From assembly GCA_028565635.1 (NCBI GenBank), contig JAOXYB010044849.1, positions 1 to 12,472 on the forward strand: a stretch of DNA of 12,472 nt. The letters are read 5' to 3'. Below the pieces are notes generated by a model, which made no database searches, had not been told where the DNA came from, and worked only from the letters and a program-made list of their open reading frames with translations. Within the stretch, counting starts at the first letter, position 1; every line of letters begins with the position of its first letter. Both the position numbers and the translations under genes were made by a program. The stretch is from Phoronis ovalis (lineage: Eukaryota > Phoronida > Phoronidae). Shown here piece after piece: positions 9,401-12,472 of this stretch.

Positions 9401-12305
9401 TCAACATTTTTATAGGTGACCTAGCAATGCATTAGAAACACAATCAAACTGGTTTTGATTTATCTTTACCCGTGTTACAATTTGTTTCTTCTTTGCTAGC
9501 TATCTCAACAAGTTGTTATGTCTGTTATATGGAAGAGATAAGCCTTAAACAATTATGAAATTGATAACGCTAAGTTTATGTGCATAGAATTGTACTGAAT
9601 TACTGTCAATATTACTGACGCGATGTTACATCTGCTTTTTGGAACAATTTGATATTCAACCCCCAAAAATATTGTATTAATTAATCGTAAGCACTAGTGT
9701 ATGTTTAACAACATATTCCACAATGTAGTTTCTTTCCAATGTTATGTAATACACGACGATCATCAAATCATCCCTCTCCCACGCCCAACGCTCAATTAAC
9801 AGCTTTTAAGGACAGTATATAGGCTATATAAAATCCACCACTTACACAATTTGCTGAAAATCACTTACATTTCAACTTAACTAACAAAACTAACGTATAA
9901 ATACCTAGAATCGCCTTTGAGCCAGGTTGCACAGAGAAATAGTTGGATATCCTGGAACCCATGGATGTTCAAATACCTCTGGTTGACATTTACCTCTTGT
10001 CGAAAGTTTCATGAAATTTTGAGATTTTGACTGTTTGACCTCTGAATGAGATTTTTGGGCCTCAAAGTCAGCTAAGATAACCTCTAAATGATCAGTTAAC
10101 TTTACATTTGAACTTTTCATCAAATTTCCGGGAATTATGTTTGTTTGACCTTTTGACCTCAAAATGACCATACGACTCCTCGAGTACCGTTAAATGACAT
10201 AAAAGCATCATTTTCGGAAGTTAAATGCAATTATAAGAGTTTGACCTTTTGACCCCTGAATACCCTTTTGACCTATACATTCAGCTATGATGACATAGGG
10301 ATGACATATGTCAAATTATACGACTGTAGCACCACTTTGTCTTGATTTATACACTCTTGCTTATTAAAATTAGCCAAAAACATGCTAAAAAATAAAAATC
10401 TGACGTTTTGACCCATAAAAGACCTCAAAAATCATCGAGGTGACCAAATATCTTCATTTTTGAAAGTTTTAAGACATTTTTGAAATTTGACCTACTGACC
10501 TCAAATTGAACCTTGACCTAATTTGTGTATGTCCCCCTCCCTACTAAGTCCACACCTTTAAGTTTGACATCCATAACTCAAACCGTCTCCAAGTTATAGA
10601 CGTTTGAAAATTGGAGAAAAAAAAGGAAAAAAAAGGAAAAAAGATAAAATCTCAATAGATTGCACCTGCTGTGCAACCTAATTATGGTGCCACAACATTT
10701 TTTCCGGCTTGCGTAGAAATTGCTTCTTACCGAGTGACGATAAGACGAAATAAGATATTGCAATCAGGTTTTTTTATCTGAACTCCTAGCTCCTATACTA
10801 CTTTAATTCACACATTTATTCTTTAATATTGTACTGCTGCAATGGTTTGTAGAATTTAGGACCGAATACGAAACGACAGGACATCCGGCTAAACCAGCTC
10901 TTTTGTTGTTGATTTGCAATATAATTACACTAATATGACTTATTATATACTGTAGCAATAGAAATAGCAAAACTGAGAGAGCGATAAACTATTTCATATA
11001 TATTTTCTTTTAACAATAAAATAGCCAGACCAACCGGGTTTTTAAGGGTTTTTGCCGGTTAAACACTTTTAAAAAAATAGCATAAAGAACAGTCTGACCG
11101 ACTCGATTTTTAAGGGATATTACCCGTTAAGCAATTTATCTTTTTAGGATACTCTTGCTTTAAGACTATCAAAGTTCCTGTTCCTTCATCTGCACGTATA
11201 TGTGAATGCAAGGTTTCATTAGTTATTAGACTACCAGAGATGGAAATAAAGAAACAGTGATTTGGGTCACTGCTGACAAAGCTTTACCAATAGCAGAAGA
11301 CCCAATTTAAAAAATACGTAACGTTATAGCCTGAAATATCGGGATTTAGGGGTAGGGAGTCGAGATTCAAGAGCAGCACATTTCCCCTTTCATTAAAAAT
11401 ATCTCTAAAAATGCACCAGAAGCTATAGTTTCCCACTGGTTAGTGTCTCCGAACCCTCCTTCAATACACACGAAGCATTTAATAACTAAATAATAGTTTT
11501 ATTACCACTATGTGAATCTTCAGCTGATAGCAGAAAAGAACACTGCAATGTGATGACTACATCACGAGTACTTTGTATAATATACTATGTACATCCTCTG
11601 CATACAACCATTCTGTATATGAATAATGTCAAGATATTAAATAAGTGAGAGATATATTCCACAGAGCTCCAAGAATGCTTGTTGTTTGGGCTACATATTC
11701 AGTCTAATTAACGAGTGACCTTTTTTAAATTTAGGTTATAGAATATTTATGCACTGGGTCTCTAACTTGTCGGTTTTGTCTAATAATTCCTACATTTCAG
11801 GGCAGTGTGTTCATCACGTCAACTACATCCCAGTTTTTGGCTAGTTCAGAAGCAATTTCTTATTTAGCAAGATCTCTAAAATCCCGTATACATGTAAGTA
11901 ACACGAACAATACAGGGAATTTTGATTTATTCGCGGTTAGGGTTAGGATCTAAAAGTTGCAATATGTTTATAAAAGAAGTTTGAAGATATAAAAAGTTAC
12001 ACAATGTGTCATGGCAAAGAAGAGACTGCCCAAGGGATTGCACCATAAAGCAGGAAATTACAGCTCGTACACGCAGATGGTTAGAAAAATGTACTATTGT
12101 AGGGGACATGGATCGAGAAATTTGTTTTCATATATCGGCTGCTTCTGGCCAAATTTCATGTTACATGCATAATTTCTGTCTGTTATTATAACTTCTGCTG
12201 TACATTCTTTTTGTAACTTACCAGTAACAGTGATCCTGTTAAAATCACTCCTCTACGGTAATCAAGACAGCCACAGCACTGTTGATTGTTCGGAGATATC
12301 TCCAT
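256..12305 (-). CDS. Split gene for a four-pass membrane protein (six-exon model, 198 residues)
   Basis: Seen: six minus-strand segments (12305-12222, 8273-8210, 7130-7051, 6825-6711, 6251-6190, 447-256) with GT..AG borders join in one frame: 84+64+80+115+62+192 = 597 bases including the stop. Intron phases are 0,1,0,1,0. Predicted layout: N-terminus 1-18 with CCGC at 10-13 and basic DYRRG at 15-19; membrane segments at about 19-36, 57-73, 79-98 (hydrophobicity continues to 111) and 117-138; hydrophilic tail 139-198. Known: a Cys-rich N-terminus followed by Arg-x-Gly and four hydrophobic segments is typical of LAPTM and DUF4728-like small tetraspan proteins, many of them endolysosomal. Inferred: this is a distant member of that general type. 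The tail has YLAF (187-190), which fits a YxxPhi sorting motif, but no PPxY. MS4A-like is an alternative. An exon 5b isoform is possible. Exons 2-5a are most secure; exons 1 and 6 are less so. Confidence 0.68.
448..744 (-). other. Short intron between exon 5b and exon 6
   Basis: 297 bases, GTGAGT to a pyrimidine-rich CCAG. It is AT-rich with no further exon needed. Inside it, around 640-610, is an acceptor-like TTCTTTTCAG followed by five codons and a stop, with AATAAA close behind. I regard this as chance. Confidence 0.4.
745..806 (-). CDS. Exon 5b: candidate alternative TM4 exon
   Basis: This 62-base segment has a very good acceptor (GCTTTTCTTTATAG before 806) and a strong donor GTGAGT at 744-739. 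With T from exon 4 it reads Tyr115, then GAFNLMFGFIITRILLYPSL, phase 1 in and 0 out, exactly as exon 5a. Leu120, Met121, Arg128 and Ile129 are identical to 5a, with several conservative matches between. The other two frames stop within the segment. Inferred: a duplicated exon used instead of 5a, or the last trace of a second, tandem gene. I saw no copies of exons 1-4 between 807 and 6189, which favours the first reading. Confidence 0.5.
1211..1265 (+). repeat. Short direct repeat TGTGATTG-[AG]-CTTAGAA
   Basis: The 16-base motif TGTGATTGRCTTAGAA occurs twice, near 1211 and near 1250, with a third TGTGATTG between them. A second local repeat lies just before it, at about 1139-1178, where a T-run followed by ATG appears twice. 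Nothing indicates a function. Confidence 0.5.
2400..2590 (+). repeat. GGTCAT-rich remnant
   Basis: TTTAG(T/A)GGTCAT occurs twice, with CGGTCAT between and CAGGTCATTTAG further on. The style matches the AGGTCA-rich repeats at 7225-7720 and 9924-10679, so this is probably a decayed relative. Confidence 0.4.
5215..5266. repeat. CpG-rich nested inverted repeat (hairpin)
   Basis: CACCGCA at 5215-5221 pairs with TGCGGTG at 5260-5266. Inside it CACCCC (5236-5241) pairs with GGGGTG (5246-5251) across a four-base loop. The stretch to about 5345 is much richer in CG than the rest of the window. It could be a small transposon end or a methylation-protected patch. Confidence 0.55.
5594..5661 (+). repeat. 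Tandem duplication, 34-bp unit, two copies
   Basis: GTACTTTACCTTGATACACG begins at 5594 and again at 5628. The units then continue as AGCAGATGA and ATCAGATGA. Near-identity points to a recent local duplication. Confidence 0.85.
5911..6113 (+). repeat. Purine-rich (GGAA/GAAA) low-complexity tract
   Basis: Imperfect GGAAGGAA and GAAAGAAA runs are interrupted by a mixed stretch at about 5957-6000. In the transcript (minus strand) this is a CU-rich tract starting about 75 bases after exon 5a. It explains the two long Ser/Phe-rich minus-strand frames here, which are not genes. Confidence 0.9.
6190..6251 (-). CDS. Coding exon 5a: TM4 (version a)
   Basis: This is a 62-base exon with a very good acceptor (pyrimidine-rich CCTCTTCTCGTTTTAG before 6251) and a strong donor GTAAGT at 6189-6184. 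With T from exon 4 it reads Tyr115, then PVSALMVCMNVIRIVILILM, ending in phase 0. This gives the fourth hydrophobic segment expected after exon 4. It carries one Arg (128) in the middle of the helix, which is unusual and may be functional. The transcript continues into a long pyrimidine-rich tract starting about 75 bases downstream. Confidence 0.8.
6252..6710 (-). other. Intron between exons 4 and 5a
   Basis: 459 bases, GTAAGT to a strong CU-rich TTTTAG. It contains one tandem duplication (6297-6348). An acceptor-like CCATTTTCCTTCAG before 6506 leads into no useful frame. Confidence 0.65.
6297..6348 (+). repeat. Tandem duplication, 26-bp unit, two copies
   Basis: GGTTCTCTTCAATAGACACG at 6297 and GGTTCTCTTTAATAGACACG at 6323, one base different. 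The unit length matches that of the array at the right edge, but the sequences are unrelated. Confidence 0.85.
6711..6825 (-). CDS. Coding exon 4: TM3 and loop before TM4
   Basis: This is the strongest exon. It is 115 bases, with acceptor GTAATTTCAG before 6825 and donor GTAAGT at 6710-6705. In phase 0 it begins RIIGLLLAGYIIST, continues LGVIFYGVGCGIYLYYL and ends VAAITIN, with one T left over (phase 1). The hydrophobic run is long (about residues 79-111). It may be one long helix or a helix plus a membrane-close loop. A basic residue followed by Gly and a Leu run right after the TM2 exon fits the short cytosolic turn between TM2 and TM3 of small tetraspan proteins. The leftover T joins AT of exon 5a or exon 5b to give Tyr115. 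Confidence 0.85.
7051..7130 (-). CDS. Coding exon 3: TM2
   Basis: This is an 80-base exon after an acceptor CATTTGTAG with a fair pyrimidine stretch. The donor is GTAGGA at 7050-7045. After the split Ala codon it encodes 26 residues: WLYYID, then a glycine- and isoleucine-rich hydrophobic helix (IGIFGIWIFGNIFLIV), ending SGSQ. Phase is 1 in and 0 out. The small-residue Gly-x-x-Gly spacing suits a packed transmembrane helix. An FLIVSGS-like ending at the close of TM2 also occurs in MS4A/CD20 proteins, which is why that family was considered. The open frame extends beyond both splice sites, so only the splice evidence sets the limits. Confidence 0.75.
7152..7169 (+). repeat. TA dinucleotide microsatellite
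   Basis: Nine TA units just upstream (in transcript sense) of the exon 3 acceptor, about 20 bases away. Length variation here could affect branch-point spacing. Confidence 0.9.
7225..7720 (+). repeat. AGGTCA-rich dispersed repeat, copy 1
   Basis: It begins near a CTCCAAGAAGTTTACAGCTATGGAT-like segment, which resembles one in the other copy, then carries AGGTCA at 7338, 7357, 7364 and 7410 and AAAGGTCATG at about 7682. The pair at 7357 and 7364 is spaced by one base. Ends are approximate. Its order of parts (CTCCAA, GTT..AG..ATGGAT, GGTGTGG, AGGTCA block, GCATGTTTT) matches the reverse complement of 9924-10679. Confidence 0.6.
8210..8273 (-). CDS. Coding exon 2: rest of TM1 and first loop
   Basis: This 64-base exon is flanked by an acceptor ending ATTGTAG (first exon base 8273) and a strong donor GTAAGT at 8209-8204. 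Read in phase 0 it gives ALCVAAIGSETYLAV, which completes TM1, then IDTSGY, a short polar loop presumably outside the membrane. The last base G joins CA of exon 3 to make Ala50 (phase 1 intron). It is GC-richer than the intron around it. Skipping it would shift the frame. It lies between the two AGGTCA-rich repeats, which are in opposite orientation. Confidence 0.75.
9924..10679 (-). mobile_element. AGGTCA-rich repeat with 11-bp terminal inverted repeats, copy 2 (possible non-autonomous DNA transposon)
   Basis: AGGTTGCACAG at 9924-9934 is the exact reverse complement of CTGTGCAACCT at 10669-10679. Between them TGACCT (reverse of AGGTCA) occurs at 10037, 10146, 10154, 10242, 10268, 10488, 10496 and 10514, often in pairs. 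An A-rich run lies at 10617-10648. No transposase frame is present: the 88-codon minus-strand frame at 9905-10171 is repeat sequence. No clear target duplication was seen, so the element class is open. Confidence 0.5.
11025..11145 (+). repeat. Imperfect tandem duplication, about 68-bp spacing
   Basis: GACC(A/G)AC..TTTTTAAGGG followed by a CCGGTTAA or CCCGTTAA motif occurs twice, with TTTTTAAGGG starting at 11039 and 11107. The copies have diverged. Confidence 0.6.
12222..12305 (-). CDS. Coding exon 1: start, Cys-rich N-terminus and first half of TM1
   Basis: Reading leftward from ATG at 12305-12303 there are 28 codons. They begin MEISPNNQQ, then CCGCLDYRRG, then the hydrophobic VILTGSLLL. 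A strong donor GTAAGT follows at 12221-12216, in phase 0. An in-frame TAA lies directly before the ATG, which makes this a natural start. The start context has G at +4 but T at -3, so it is not ideal. Exon 2 continues the hydrophobic stretch without a break, which supports the join. An acceptor-like CAG at 12281-12279 could instead make this an internal exon of 57 bases, but it lacks a pyrimidine tract. In that case the true start would lie outside the window. Confidence 0.65.
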
Positions 12306-12370
12306 TTAGATTTCAAATTTCTTTTTTTTTTAAGGTAACTAACGTTGTTTCAGAAACAACAAAATTATAT

Positions 12371-12472
12371 CCTCTTTCTGTCACGGTAGCTTATGTCCTC
12401 TTTCTGTCACGGTAGCTTATGTCCTCTTTCTGTCACGGTAGCTTATGTCCTCTTTCTGTCACGGTAGCTTAT
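12371..12472 (+). repeat. Tandem array, 26-bp unit, at least 3.9 copies, cut by window end
   Basis: The unit CCTCTTTCTGTCACGGTAGC plus TTATGT repeats without a visible change from 12371 to the end. The array sits 66 bases upstream of the proposed start codon, in the presumed 5' region of the gene. True copy number cannot be known from this window. Confidence 0.95.

Larger units (their letters stand above)
8274..12221 (-). other. Long first intron
   Basis: 3.9 kb, GTAAGT to ATTGTAG. It is AT-rich, with one AGGTCA-rich element, an imperfect tandem duplication at about 11025-11145 and a two-unit TTAGGG-like stretch at 11937. I found no supported exon. The plus-strand frame 8454-8657 is hydrophobic, but it starts at TTG and has no splice or start support. 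Confidence 0.55.

Noticed and set aside
11937-11947. TTAGGGTTAGG, telomere-like
   Set aside because: Fewer than two full units; too short to mark an internal telomere.

Overview
This window looks like part of an animal nuclear genome, probably a marine invertebrate. It is AT-rich, has no bacterial-style gene packing, and carries long introns, microsatellites and dispersed repeats. No RNA gene, CRISPR array or prokaryotic element was seen. The long open frames are about what chance gives at this base composition, so they are not evidence of genes. The only coding signal I can defend is a chain of short exons on the minus strand, found from splice sites, reading phase and hydrophobicity.

The gene model runs right to left: exon 1 (12305-12222), exon 2 (8273-8210), exon 3 (7130-7051), exon 4 (6825-6711), exon 5a (6251-6190) and a terminal exon 6 (447-256). 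Intron phases are 0,1,0,1,0 and every join keeps frame, giving 597 bases and 198 residues. The product is a small four-pass membrane protein. It has a short Cys-rich N-terminus (CCGC followed by DYRRG), four hydrophobic segments and a tail of about 60 residues. The layout recalls LAPTM-like and insect DUF4728-like tetraspan proteins, but the family is only tentative.

A second exon, 5b (806-745), matches exon 5a in length (62 bp) and in phases. It also encodes a hydrophobic segment, with the same LM pair and the same Arg-Ile at the same positions. Including both exons or neither creates an early stop, so the pair has the logic of mutually exclusive exons for transmembrane segment 4. A pyrimidine-rich tract of about 200 bases lies in the transcript just downstream of exon 5a, where such tracts often control exon choice.

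Region by region: 1-255 is presumed 3' UTR or flank. 256-806 holds exons 6 and 5b. 807-6189 is a long intron with weak extra-exon candidates, a CpG-rich hairpin, short tandem duplications and the purine-rich tract. 6190-8273 holds exons 5a to 2 and one AGGTCA-rich repeat. 8274-12221 is a long first intron with a second AGGTCA-rich element in opposite orientation, bounded by an 11-bp inverted repeat. 12222-12305 is exon 1. A 26-bp tandem array runs off the right edge.
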